From Collybiopsis luxurians FD-317 M1 (Eukaryota > Basidiomycota > Agaricomycetes > Agaricales > Omphalotaceae): a stretch of DNA of 64,000 bases. Under the pieces are notes generated by a model. The model had not been told where the DNA came from and did no database searches. It saw nothing but the letters and a program-made list of their open reading frames with translations. Location of the stretch: the NCBI GenBank assembly GCA_000827265.1, contig KN834763.1, forward strand, positions 186,001 to 250,000, in the 5' to 3' direction. A program made the position numbers and the translations under genes. Positions 22,175-32,402 of the stretch are shown here, piece after piece; the first letter of the stretch is position 1, and every line of letters starts with the position of its first letter.

Positions 22175-24620
22175 ATGGTTTATCTTCCTCCTCCTGACCC
22201 TAGTCGTCACCGACCATCCTACGCTGAAGCTTATGCTAAAATTCTCAAAGCTCACCGGGCTTCGCCCTCAACCTCTGCTTCATCTGTCATAATGCTCGTT
22301 GCCCCAGACGTTGACGCCCTCTGTGCTGCTCGAATGATGGCAGAGCTTTTCAAACATGACGATGTCATCTATCGCATAATACCAATATCTGGTATAGCAG
22401 AGCTTGAGCGGGCTAGAGACGAATTGGCATCCTATACGGAGGTGCGTCGACCACTTACTCTCTTGTGATTTTTTTTTTTTGTTTTTTCGCTTAAAATCAA
22501 CTTTAAGCTTCATACTCTTATTCTATTCAACATGGGCGGAATTCTCGACCTTCCGTCTGAAGAGTGGTTTGGCGAGTTTCAACTTCAAGTGTCGGTCCAT
22601 ATCATAGACTCTGCCCGACCTCAAAACTTGTCCAGTCTTTTCGGAGGCGGCGAGAATGGAGAAAGGATCATCGTATGGGACGATGGAGGGGCTGAAAGAC
22701 TTGGCGAAGAGCGGAAGGCTTGGGAAGCATTAATGGTATTTCCGTCTCCGTCAATTTCCCGTTTATCGCTTCTTACTGGGTTGTATGCTATAGTATGATC
22801 CAGGATTTGATTCGGACGAAGAGGGATCAGAACAGGATTTTGAGGACGATCTTGAGGATGAAGACGACGATGAAGAAGAGTTTGAGGAAGGGAGCAGTGA
22901 AGGGCGGAAACGACGTTCACTGGGCGACGGAAATAGAGAAGGCAAACGGCGTCGAACGGCGGAAGACGTGCGTTCTTTAATTCTTCGATTTATGATCCAT
23001 TCACATTCAGTTGATACAGCGCCCTCATCGATTGTCTCGCGCTGAACGCGATGCTTATATGTCGCGTCTTGAGAAGCATTACATAGCTGGCACATGGCAT
23101 GGTCAAAGTGCAGCTGGTACAATCTATATCCTCGCGACTTTACTAGAACGCATTGACATTGATTTACTGTGGTTCGCGATCCTCGGACTCACTTACCAGT
23201 ACACAACTTCGCGTATCTCACGTGACAAATACGATGACTACCAGGCGATATACGCCGACGAAGTCGTCCGACTCAGCCCTCCACCTCCAGCAGGCGAGCG
23301 AAATCTGACATCTGCGAATCCCGATGACCATGGCATACGGACGATGGATGAACTGCGGTTCATGCTGTACCGCCACTGGACATTATACGATGCAATGTTT
23401 CATTCTAGCTATGTTGCTGGGAAATTAGGTATTTGGAAGGAAAGGGGAAGGAAGAAGCTAACTGGGCTATTAGCCCAAATGGGGTAGGCTCGAATCACTT
23501 CTATAACTATGGTGTCGGTCTAAATTTTCAACAGATTCTCAATACCACAAACGCAACAGCCGTACTATCACATGGACATGGATCTGAAACGTTCTCTCGT
23601 CGCAAAGTTAGACGAGATCGCTCCAGAATACGGGCTTATCGAACTTTCATACCCCTCATTCATGAAATGTTATGGCTACCGTTCACAACCACTTTCCGCT
23701 GCTGATGCTGTCGAAGGGTTAAGTGCACTTTTAGATCTCGCTGTGGGAATAAAAATGGAGGTTGAGGTCGAAGGTTCTCGGAATGGCGGAGAATGGTTTG
23801 GCGGCGGGAAAGTCTGGGAGCTCCCTGGTCTTTCGGGAAAGACCAAGTGGAATAACAACGAAGATCGCGAAAACATCCCGCCGAATGGTCAGACCAACAA
23901 CTCGACGCCGATAGTCCAGAAGCCTGCAGGAGGAGAGGATGATTCTGACGGCACCAAGAAGGAAGTCGCCTGGTGGATTCGAAATTTTTGGGTGGCTTTT
24001 GACGCGCTTGCAAAGTAAGTTCTTGTCTGTACCATGCTCCGGTTGAGCTTAGCAATCATTCCCGGACAGCATTGACACCCTAAGAAAGTCATTGAATCTC
24101 TCAATGACCCTTCATCGAGCTATCATCCGGCAAGGAACTTCAATCATCGAAAAACAGGATATCCGTACCATGCGGACGCATCGTGTGGTGGTCTTGACGC
24201 AAGGCCCCGACCTCCCTCTTTTCTGTCATCCTGGCGTACTTTCGCGATTGGCTCTATGGCTTGTGGACGCCCTTCGAGATAAACTTCCAGGGAAAGTTGT
24301 CAGTACGCGCTCGAAGCGTAAAAGTTTACCCTTTGTGGTAGCATGTTTGAACGAGTCCTCGGGATCGTACATGGTTGTCGGTGTTATGGCTTCAACTGAG
24401 TTTGACGATGTACGGAAGAAGTGAGTGTTACTATACCTGGGGTGTCTGATTGTTCTGACTGAAGAAAAAATCTAGCGAGTTCGGCCTTGCCTTCCTAGAC
24501 GCCAAGGAACGGTGCAATGCACGGACGCGTCACAGTACCTTTGACACTAGTATCTTGGAGATTAATCAAGACGATCTTCACGTCTTTCTGGGGACGCTCT
24601 GTGAAGGGAGCCCATACTAA
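22175..24620 (+). CDS. CDC45: DNA replication initiation factor CDC45
   Basis: CDC45 forms the CMG helicase with MCM2-7 and GINS at replication forks. The start at 22175 (MVYLPPPDPSRHRPSYAEAY) is in good context. The DHH-like N-terminal fold shows MLVAPDVDALCAARMMAELF, then YRIIPISGIAELERA. The long acidic/basic segment typical of CDC45 is present (EDDLEDEDDDEEEFEEGSSE followed by KRRR). Later blocks: ERDAYMSRLEKHYIAGTWHG, DLLWFAILGLTYQYT, LRFMLYRHWTLYDAMFHSSY, KKLTGLLAQMGFSIPQTQQ, EYGLIELSYPSFMKCYGYRS, LNLSMTLHRAIIRQGTSII, and the C-terminal VVACLNESSGSYMVVGV with FGLAFLDAKERC. The stop at 24618-24620 follows HVFLGTLCEGSPY. About seven introns. Length looks complete. Convergent with STN1. 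Confidence 0.97.
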
Positions 24621-24786
24621 AATAGATTCGTGTTTTCCCAAGCTGTATGGGTTTTGAAACTCGACTGTACTCTCATAACATCTGTTGTAATATGGTCCTA
24701 GTTGACATTTGTAGTTGTGTTATTTTTATCGATCACCGGAATGCTCACTATTTTTCATGCATCACTGTATGTTATGTACATAGATA

Positions 24787-27047
24787 TCATCTCTGCGATA
24801 CGCTGGTCTGACCTTGCGAAAGACTCCATCTTTCGTCTGAAATTGGATCTACCCATCCTTTGTCCACCAGCAATTCCATTGCATCCTTGACATGCCAGCT
24901 ACCCACTCTTCTCCATCGATCGTCTCTTTTCAGAGCTTGGAGAATCCCTTCCGCAGTGAATTTAGGCGTTCCCCCTGATCGACCTCTAGTTATCCAATTG
25001 TGTATCACTAGTTCAATGTGCTCGACCAAAACTTCGGGTGTAAGGACAATGTAAGCATCCTCATTGGGTTCTGGATCAGGTAAATCAATTTCTTCCTCGT
25101 CTTCCTGTAGGGACGAGATAGAAGAAAGTGCTGAAACATCACTGCTGACCGTCGTATTGGCCGAGGTGGAGGTAGCCGACTTCCATATTCTGCAATTGGA
25201 ACAACCGATCGGATATGTGGGACCATCCCATAGAACAACTTCACCATCTTCGCAAAGCTGCACGATGGTATCTTGCCATAATTGGGTGATTCGGGTGGAA
25301 AGAGGTGCCTTGCCGAGAGTCATTGAAGAATTTGAACGTTCGCTCGCCCGAGATGAGTGACCTTGTGAACGACTGCTTTGACTTCTAGTGGCGTCCTTCA
25401 GCTTCTTCCTGGCTTCTTTATCGCGTCGTTTAGCATCAGCCTTGACGACCCTCTCAGCTAGCTGCGACAGCTCCGGAACACGTCGAAGATACGAGAGTGT
25501 AAATCCCTTCAAAGAGGCTGATCGCGCAGTATCACGAGGTACAAAGGAAACGGACCCCCTTGTAGGACGGGGCGTCGCGTCGGTATCCACAACAGAGGAA
25601 AGACGCTGGAAGGGCTGACGGCGTCGAGTAGGCCTTGTCGTTGTCGAAGATCCTGCAAGGGAACCGTCGAACAACTCTTCTTCTAACGCGGGCGGGTTAT
25701 CCAGTACGTGCTTGACGTAGAATCGAAAGGTATGATTTGTCAGGTCAGGGGTGTGTAAACGTGAGGGATGTCGAAGCTTAATGGGGGACTGCTCAGGGTA
25801 AGAAATTATTCGGGATGATTGATTGACGCAGGAACTCACCGCATGCCGCTTCACGGGACTTGGCTCTGTGTGTGAAGACAGCGTCGAAAGCGTAGATGAG
25901 GGTGCTGAAAGCACAGTAGATGGTGTTGAAAGCACAGCAGATGGCGTCGAAAGCACAGTAGACGGTGTTGAAAGTACAGCAGAAGGTGTAGAAAGCACAG
26001 TAGATGGAGTTGAAAGCACTTGAGACGGAGTCGACAGCACAGTGGAAGGAGTGGAAAGAGCGGCTATGGGTGAAGAAAGAACCTTGGAAGATGTGGAAGC
26101 CGCATCAGAAGCCGCGGATGGCGTTGAAGGCGCGCCGCCGGATGTCGAAATTACAAATAAGGGTCCCGGGGGTGAGAGTACATCAGACGGTGTCGATACA
26201 TCAGTGTGCTGACCAGGCGAGGACCCGGGGATTGGAGTTTCCGGGATGAGAAAGGGCTCAGATAAAGAATAGCTGCTTGCATGTAGATCAAGGACAGTCT
26301 GCCAGTGGAAAAGCTTCTCATTCACAGATTTGCATTTCGCTGTGGGCCGCAGTGAGTCTCTGTGGATGTACTAAATTTCAGTGGCTCACCTATTTTCTGT
26401 ACTTTAAGCTGCCTCCTTGGCTCCCTTGGCTCCCTGCTGAACGATGACTCCGAATCCTTAGTATCAAACTCGTAAATGCGGCCAATAACTTCAACTGTCT
26501 GTCCTATCCAAGCCACAGGCTTTGGAGGTAGAAGATCATTCGTGTTACTGGGCTTTTTCGCGCCTTGCTTCTTTGGTGATGGGGGAACGGGCCGACCGCA
26601 ATTATGAATGCATTCGATAACAGAAGTACCGTCGTCAACTGCAGGTAAGATCAGTACGAGAAGGACTAAAGTAAACGTAATTTGACGTACTTGTGTATGA
26701 TATCCGCTTCTCGTAGGGCTGGATTCCAACTACTGTCCCAACTATCTTAACAGATCTGCAAGGCACCCGCTTAAGCCACCAAAACTCTTCTCCTCCTAGA
26801 ATGCATGTTAGATGTAGATACAGTTGAAGGAATCTGAAATGGAACCTGGTTTATAGTGGTGTCTCATTACGCGTATATCGCAGACGAAACAGGGGGCAAT
26901 GGCACCGGAAGTCAAAACCCAAGCATAGATATCAGCAGTTGAAGGCAAGGTAGGACGTGGCGCTGGGCTGGACCGTTTCCTTTTGGTAGGCGTCTGAAAT
27001 AAAGAACTGGAGGTGGTCCTAGCCTCTACGACCGAGGTAAGACTCAT
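24787..27047 (-). CDS. STN1: CST complex subunit STN1 with long repeat-bearing insertion
   Basis: STN1 is the OB-fold partner of the CTC1/Cdc13-STN1-TEN1 complex that caps telomeres and helps fill in the lagging strand. N-terminal exon: TADIYAWVLTSGAIAPCFV then CDIRVMRHHYKPG. The OB core follows as WWLKRVPCRSVKIVGTVVGI, VDDGTSVIECIHNCGRPVP and KPVAWIGQTVEVIGRIYEFD. The next exon starts NEKLFHWQTVLDLHASSYSL, as in other fungal STN1 proteins. After the OB fold is a low-complexity block of Thr-Pro-Ser heptads, then basic linkers, then a C-terminal region (AYIVLTPEVLVEHIELVIHN, GILQALKRDDRWRRVGSWHV, KDAMELLVDKGWV) that looks like a winged-helix domain. The stop is at 24787-24789. The long insertion makes it larger than yeast STN1. 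An ACGCGT box lies 53 bp upstream. Confidence 0.85.
25883..26063 (-). repeat. 21-bp in-frame minisatellite coding TPS-x-VLS heptads inside STN1
   Basis: About eight tandem 21-bp units encode alternating LSTPSTV and LSTPSAV heptads, with degenerate units at both edges (LSTPSQV, LSAPSST). Unit length is a multiple of three, so copy-number change keeps frame. The Ser-Pro/Thr-Pro density gives many potential proline-directed kinase sites. Confidence 0.85.
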
Positions 27048-27099
27048 GGTGGGTCCAAGTTGAGAATCAATGTGTGATCCTCATGGGTGACTCATCGTA

Positions 27100-27105
27100 A
27101 CGCGT
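27100..27105. promoter_or_regulatory. ACGCGT (MluI cell-cycle box) upstream of STN1
   Basis: A single ACGCGT lies 53 bp before the STN1 ATG at 27047, in the 100-bp gap between STN1 and MSS51. It matches the box found twice before CDC45. G1/S control is inferred. Confidence 0.45.
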
Positions 27106-27147
27106 AACGGGCCGGATTACCTTTCTGAATTATTATTGAATAAAATT

Positions 27148-28951
27148 TCAATTACGAGTAAAGAGGCTACTGAAGAAACTCCTTTCCTGTATATCTCTAC
27201 TTTTACCTCGAATAGCCCAAATCCCCCAATTCGTCTTAACCGTAATCCTTGGGTCAAAGTCTGCCACTTCCCACTTTTCGCTGCCAAACGGATTAGGTCC
27301 CGGAGTAATCACCCATTCAAATTCACCAGCAACTCCCGGAGCAGTTGATAACGAACGAACATCTCGTTCTACATCTGCCGGAGAAAACCCGGTTACGAAA
27401 ATCGGACACTTGGACGCTAGCAATAGCGGTAAAACGGGCCCCCATTCAGTTGGAGAAGAAATTTGTAGAATTGGTTTTCCTTCCTCGTCCTTGGATATTG
27501 GAGATGGGAATCCGAATCCAGGAGAAAAGAAGAAGAAAACATCGCTGTACGGGTCGAGGGTCTCCTCAAAGAGAGGATGAACATCGGCATAGTTGTCAAC
27601 TTGCAGGCCAGAAAGCGACATTTGATACGAATATGGTGTGGTATACGATGGAACTCCGTAACGAGCGAGGGAAGATCGGGTCCACTTGAGTGGGGGAATT
27701 GCAGGAGGGGTCGGGGGTGTATACACATTAGGCGTGTATAGAGGTTTCTCTTCTTTTACGACGTTGGGTGTGTATATGGGTTTCTTTTCCTCCATTTCAG
27801 AGGGTTGAGTTTCTTGAGAAGACGTCTGAGCCTCAGAAGATGGTGCCGAGTTAGAAGCAGTCGCTTCAGGTTCTGAAGACAAAGATTGAGAGGTCGTTTC
27901 GGTTTGAGGAGGAGCGGGAGGGCTTTGTTCACGGGGCAGCGCAACCTGGGGACCGATGAAGAAGACATGGAAATTGGCTGCAGGGAACAGGAATCCTAGC
28001 TGTTCCCACACATGAGGCGGCAGGGAAGACTCTCCACGAGCGCCCAGGACAAAGATTCGGACTTGAGGTTTTCCTACTGAGGCTTCATGAGTCTCTGGAG
28101 CGCCAGCCTCAGTATGAAGAGTGGATCGGATGGCTTAAGCGCAATCAGCAATCTTGTCACAGCATTAAGAACTAGAAATCACATACCTGCCATTGACCGA
28201 CTTCCTTCTGGAGTCAGTCGCTGGTTATTCAACATTAATGAGCTGTGTTGATGGAGCACGCTTCCTATGGTCGTAGGATAAGATAGCAATTTACTAGCAT
28301 GCCGCCTTGAACGCTCGCTGTCCATCGAGTTGAAACCACGCGTGTACCAGAACGTATCCCAGTTGGCAAAAGAGATAGTTTCTTCATATCCTTGCGGACC
28401 TATTCTCGAACGCGTTAATGACAAGCATGTCAAATTTCTTAAAGCCACGAACCTGGTAGTTCAAACTCGGGCATTCGCCTACCGCTCCGCAAATCATGCT
28501 CGTCTTCATTTGCTTCCTTCAGTCTCGAACAGTATATCTCGTGTTCCTTATCCTGTTCCCAATGCTCTTCCGAACAATGTGTGGGCCAGCCACAATCTGG
28601 GCACTCAAACTTTACTTTTTTGACCTCGGGCTTTTGGTGAGCATACCCAGGGGTATGGCTATGCTCTAAAGCACAGACCGGACAGGGAGCCATAGACGAA
28701 ATAGCTTCACCCCTGGCACGTACCTGTGGAAAGGGAGATTGCGAAAATGGATGGAAGAGATCATCCTCGGACAAGAGCGGAATCGGCTCTGCGGGTTCTT
28801 GTGCGTCTTCCGACTTTTTCTTTCGAAACAAATTGAGAAAGGTTCGTCTTTGAGCTATAGATGACGCGACATGGAAGGGAACTGGACGGCTGCGAAGGTT
28901 GTAGAGGCACCTGGCAGCTATGGTCCTTTGACAAATCAAAGAAAAGGCCAT
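27148..28951 (-). CDS. MSS51: MSS51-type mitochondrial protein (COX1 translational activator family)
   Basis: In yeast Mss51 activates COX1 mRNA translation and couples it to complex IV assembly. The start at 28951 gives a mitochondrial-type leader (MAFSLICQRTIAARCLYNLR). The MYND-like zinc region carries APCPVCALEHSHTPG, KFECPDCGWPTHCSEEHWE and IYCSRLKEANEDEHDLRSGR. The two Cys-Pro pairs correspond in position to the heme-sensing CPX motifs described in yeast. The core continues ISFANWDTFWYTRGF, LLSYPTTIGSVLHQHS and LTPEGSRSMA, then VRIFVLGARGESSLP. A Pro/Ser/Thr-rich insertion with a repeated YTPNVVKEEKP-like unit follows, then the C-terminal domain (VFFFFSPGFGFPSP, WGPVLPLLLASKCPIFVTGF) to the stop at 27148. 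Two introns (about 28135-28185 and 28390-28440). Confidence 0.92.
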
Positions 28952-29207
28952 GCAAGTGTCTGCCGGGATTTCAAATGATGATTTCGCTTTCTCATTTCAG
29001 TCACGTCCGTTACCTAAGGGCAGGTCTGGACTGTGGCACAAAGTCCATAGTAATAGTATCTCGTTCCACCCCCAAGGACATCCGTACATTGATCTACTTA
29101 ACAATAAAAATTCCAAATACATATACCGCTGTCCTATTCACGGCGTATGGAGTCAGTAAAACGATTCGTCGAGTTGCGAACGACTCACAAATTTACTATC
29201 AATTATT

Positions 29208-29538
29208 TCAATGCCCAGGAGCAACGTCTGAGGGTTCTGGGTATTGGCTGCGAAAAATCGATTCGTTTCCAGCGTCGAATCACCAGTACATAAGGCACTC
29301 ACGTCCACACGGTCGTTTCCGTTACAAAAGTCATATACGGAGGGGTCGGCAACATCGACGGAACGACTTTGGTGGCAGTAAGAGTCAGGGTACCAGGGGG
29401 GGTCACCGTTGCCCCAGTAATCTTTATGCTACGTTGAATGATACCAGGAAAGAATCTCAAGCAACCACGACATACCGCTGCACCGTGAACAGTACCAGCA
29501 AGTAAAGAACCTGAAAGAACCAGGAGGAGCTTTGGCAT
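29208..29538 (-). CDS. Small secreted protein of about 73 residues
   Basis: Three-exon model starting at 29538. The first exon encodes a signal peptide (MPKLLLVLSGSLLAGTVHGA) with a hydrophobic core and a small-residue cleavage region. An intron (about 29425-29480) leads to a Thr/Pro/Val-rich mature part, ITGATVTPPGTLTLTATKV, VPSMLPTPPYMTFVTETTVW. A second intron (about 29240-29298) leads to TQYPEPSDVAPGH and stop at 29208-29210. No cysteines remain after the signal peptide, so it is not a classic disulfide-rich effector. No family recognised. Phase closes at both junctions, which supports it, but only transcript data would confirm it. Confidence 0.55.
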
Positions 29539-30096
29539 CTTTGCGAACGACGAACAGACGATGGACGTCGAGGTATAGTGATACGGAAGGGCTCAATTGG
29601 GACTACAGTAGCCTTTTTGTATACGGTTTTGAAATGAATCTGAACACGAGTCTTATCGTTTAAAGCTCGAATTTCTTGTAAAAAAAAGACCGATGATCGT
29701 TGAACGCCGAAATAAAGCCTTCTGTCTGTTTATTTGAGATCCATTCAGTCCAAAGCTGTATTAGGAAAGAGTTGGGTGGCTCAAAATCAAATGTTAAGGT
29801 CTGAGCCATTAGTGCGCGTTGACTACACGTGTAGGCGAGTGTCGCAACCGAGAGGTCGGAACTTGGGAGTAACTCTATGCAGGATATTCTCCGGGACATC
29901 TTGTTGCTGGAAGCTTTGACGGCAGGAAAGACGGTAATCACCGGTAAGCCAGATCATTGGTAAACGCAGCGTGAAGACGATGTATCGCTGCACAGTCCTT
30001 CTAATGATATTATACAAAGCAAATCCTGACTGCTGCATCAATCCACTCTGCTGGAAGGAGATCGGCCTGATCGAGGTCCTGCATATTGGATCAATC
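29539..30096. other. Intergenic, no gene recognised
   Basis: Lies downstream of the histidine-phosphatase gene and upstream of the small secreted protein gene, both minus strand. Frames of 60-93 codons on the minus strand (29660-30041) show no family features and no useful splice partners. Confidence 0.45.
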
Positions 30097-31418
30097 TTAC
30101 ATCAGAGTCGATTTGACCACTACAGGCAATACGCCTTGTATGTGTAAATCAGATAATGGCAGCGTGAAAAGGAAGGTAGATGCATACCTCCTGTGGGAAG
30201 AGCGTAGCGTTTCCTACCCAGGGCGGTCAGGAAGCCATTGATCACTCCTCCATGCGCCGTAACGGAGATAGCTGGAGTCACAGTGCGGATATTAAGAGTT
30301 GAAATCCTCGATCGCTGCATAAACTCTTACCCTCATTCTTGTTCGTGTCGAAGATCACGTCCAAAACACTTTTCGCGCGAAGAGTAACATGCTCGTGTGA
30401 TTCTCTTTCGTCTGCCTTCCAAAGAGGGTCATCTTCCTCAAATCCGTCCTCAAAGACCAAGTCAGGAAAGTGGGTGGAGATCCAACTCCGAGAATTGCGC
30501 TTATCGCAAGTGTGTTCACCGTACTCCTCGCGGAAATTCTTGGAGCAAGGTTTAAACTTTTTCATCCCATAAAAAATATGAAAAGACTATCATATTCGTA
30601 CCTCAACGATAATAGCGGGGCTTTCGGTAGTTTTGCCAAAGGTGATCAAGTAAGTTTTCATCGCCCGAGTCATTGGGCTGCAATAACGCGTCGGAGGGAC
30701 GGATAGACCAAATTCTGATTCGTTCTTCCACTCTTGACTAGCGATTTGAGCCTGCTCTTCACCAAGCGCAGTGAGTTGAGGATCGGCTAGTTAATTTGCT
30801 CAGGAAATTGCGGATATATAGAGTTTGTTCAAGATACTGACGACCCCAAACTATCTCCCCATCGCCATTCAATTTTGACCAATAACTGAAAGCTAAAATC
30901 GGCAATGGCTCGACGAGTCATCGATGAATCCGAACTTACTCGTCCCAGGCTTTAGTACCATACTTGGCCTCTCCCACATTGTCTGGAGATACACAAGTAA
31001 GACAGGGTAGGATGTAAACAAACGATCGACTCACGAAATCCCTGCCCGTGTCTCTGGAAATAGTATTCAGAAGGACTAAGTAGTAGGAGTTGATGAAGAA
31101 TTGCTCACCCCGAGGAAGAAGAGCTTGTAAGACGTTTGATCACCCGCTTCCACATTCAAACGTCGAATCTCTTTGTAAAGATTATGCCACCTGTCGTTGG
31201 AGGTATCTTTTAGTCCAAAGCGAGGAGGGACCTAAAATCATCTAAAAACGCTGTAAAAGATATTCAAAATAAAACAGACTGCTCCGATTGTGTTTGGATC
31301 TGCATCTGGATCGTCCTGAACGAAAAACTGGGGGACAGTCTGAGGATACACTATAGGATGAGTGAAAGTGAGGATGTATGGACAGAGTTGAACCTACAGT
31401 GTACAATCTAGCCACCAT
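30097..31418 (-). CDS. Histidine phosphatase superfamily (phosphoglycerate mutase-like) protein
   Basis: The start at 31418 gives MVARLYT and, after a 5' intron, VYPQTVPQFFVQDDPDADPN. The branch-1 histidine phosphatase core is clear: the RHG motif in LFFLGRHGQGFHNVGEAKYG, WDEYWSKLNGDGEIVWGPDP, LTALGEEQAQIASQEW, then YGEHTCDKRNSRSWISTHFP and LVFEDGFEEDDPLWK. The second catalytic His is in ISVTAHGGVINGFLTALGRK. A last intron leads to VVKSTLM and stop at 30097-30099. This architecture matches the short fungal phosphoglycerate-mutase-like phosphatases, whose substrates are mostly unknown. At least eight introns. It shares a 73-bp divergent promoter with HIS3. Confidence 0.87.
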
Positions 31419-31491
31419 CTAAAGTAAAGTCAAGATAAACCCGAATCGGACTTTCGGACCGACAGTTACTTTTTTTTACTTGTCAACAGTC
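31419..31491. promoter_or_regulatory. 73-bp divergent promoter of HIS3 and the phosphatase gene
   Basis: Start codons at 31418 (minus) and 31492 (plus) are 73 bp apart. A T-rich run lies just before the HIS3 ATG. No clear TGACTC (Gcn4-type) site is visible in the gap. Confidence 0.55.
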
Positions 31492-32316
31492 ATGTCTGCA
31501 CCCCGAACAGCGTCGGTATCGCGAGATACAAACGAAACCCGCATTCAAGTCTACATAAACTTGGACTGCCCACCGGGCTCTGGTGTCGCTCAAGATATCA
31601 ATGTCTCTACAGGAATTGGTTTTCTCGACCATGTGTGTGTCGTCTCTTCATTTCACCCCAACTCTCTCGCTTGACCTTCCACAAGATGTACACTGCTCTC
31701 GCGAAACACGCAGGAATGTCCCTCACCATCAAATGCGAGGGCGACGTGTGGATCGATGATCATCATACCGCAGATGAGTTCAAGTAGCAAATAAAATTTT
31801 TGTTGGCGTCACCCCAACGATAAGGCTCGTATATACAGGATAGCGCAATTGCTCTAGGGACTGCCTTCAAGCAAGCTTTGGGTGAAGTCAGAGGTATTAG
31901 GCGGTATGGAACAGGCTTTGCTCCACTGGATGAAGTATGTTATACGATGGGGACTGGCGCCTATCTTCTCACACTCTCTTCAGGCTCTCTCTCGCGCTGT
32001 TATCGACATTTGTTCCAGACCGTACTGCGTTACCGAACTAGGTCTGAAACGAGAAAAAATAGGAGAGCTTTCAACAGAAATGATTCCTCATATTTTCTAC
32101 TCTTTCGCAATCGCTTCAGGCTGCACCCTGCATGTCGATGTCTTAAGGGGTCAAAATGATCATCATCGGTGAGTCTTCATAGCGGCGCCGCTATCCATTC
32201 CATCTAACACTTACACTAGAGCCGAGTCTGCTTTCAAAGCTCTTGCACTAGCAATCCGACAAGCTATCGAAAGAACCGGGGGAAACGATGTTCCTAGTAC
32301 CAAGGGCGTACTGTAA
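31492..32316 (+). CDS. HIS3: Imidazoleglycerol-phosphate dehydratase
   Basis: Dehydrates imidazoleglycerol phosphate in histidine synthesis. The start at 31492 reads [20 protein letters not shown]. Family motifs: STGIGFLDH, then [13 protein letters not shown], the metal-binding [80 protein letters not shown] and the second metal motif [20 protein letters not shown], ending TKGVL with stop at 32314-32316. The metal-binding His clusters (DHHTADE, NDHHRAES) are intact. Four introns. Length is as expected for a monofunctional fungal HIS3. Convergent with the M13 peptidase gene, 86 bp apart. Confidence 0.97.
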
Positions 32317-32402
32317 CCAAGGGTCGATATGTTATTCATTTAACCATCTACGTGTCCATTTATCAATACCATACAATAGGCGATACATTTCGTGCAATAA
32401 GA

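Noticed and set aside
24787..26325. Separate gene for the Ser/Pro-rich region downstream of the STN1 OB fold
   Set aside because: The exon NEKLFHWQTVLDLHASSYSL is the expected continuation of fungal STN1, and splicing from the OB exons keeps frame.
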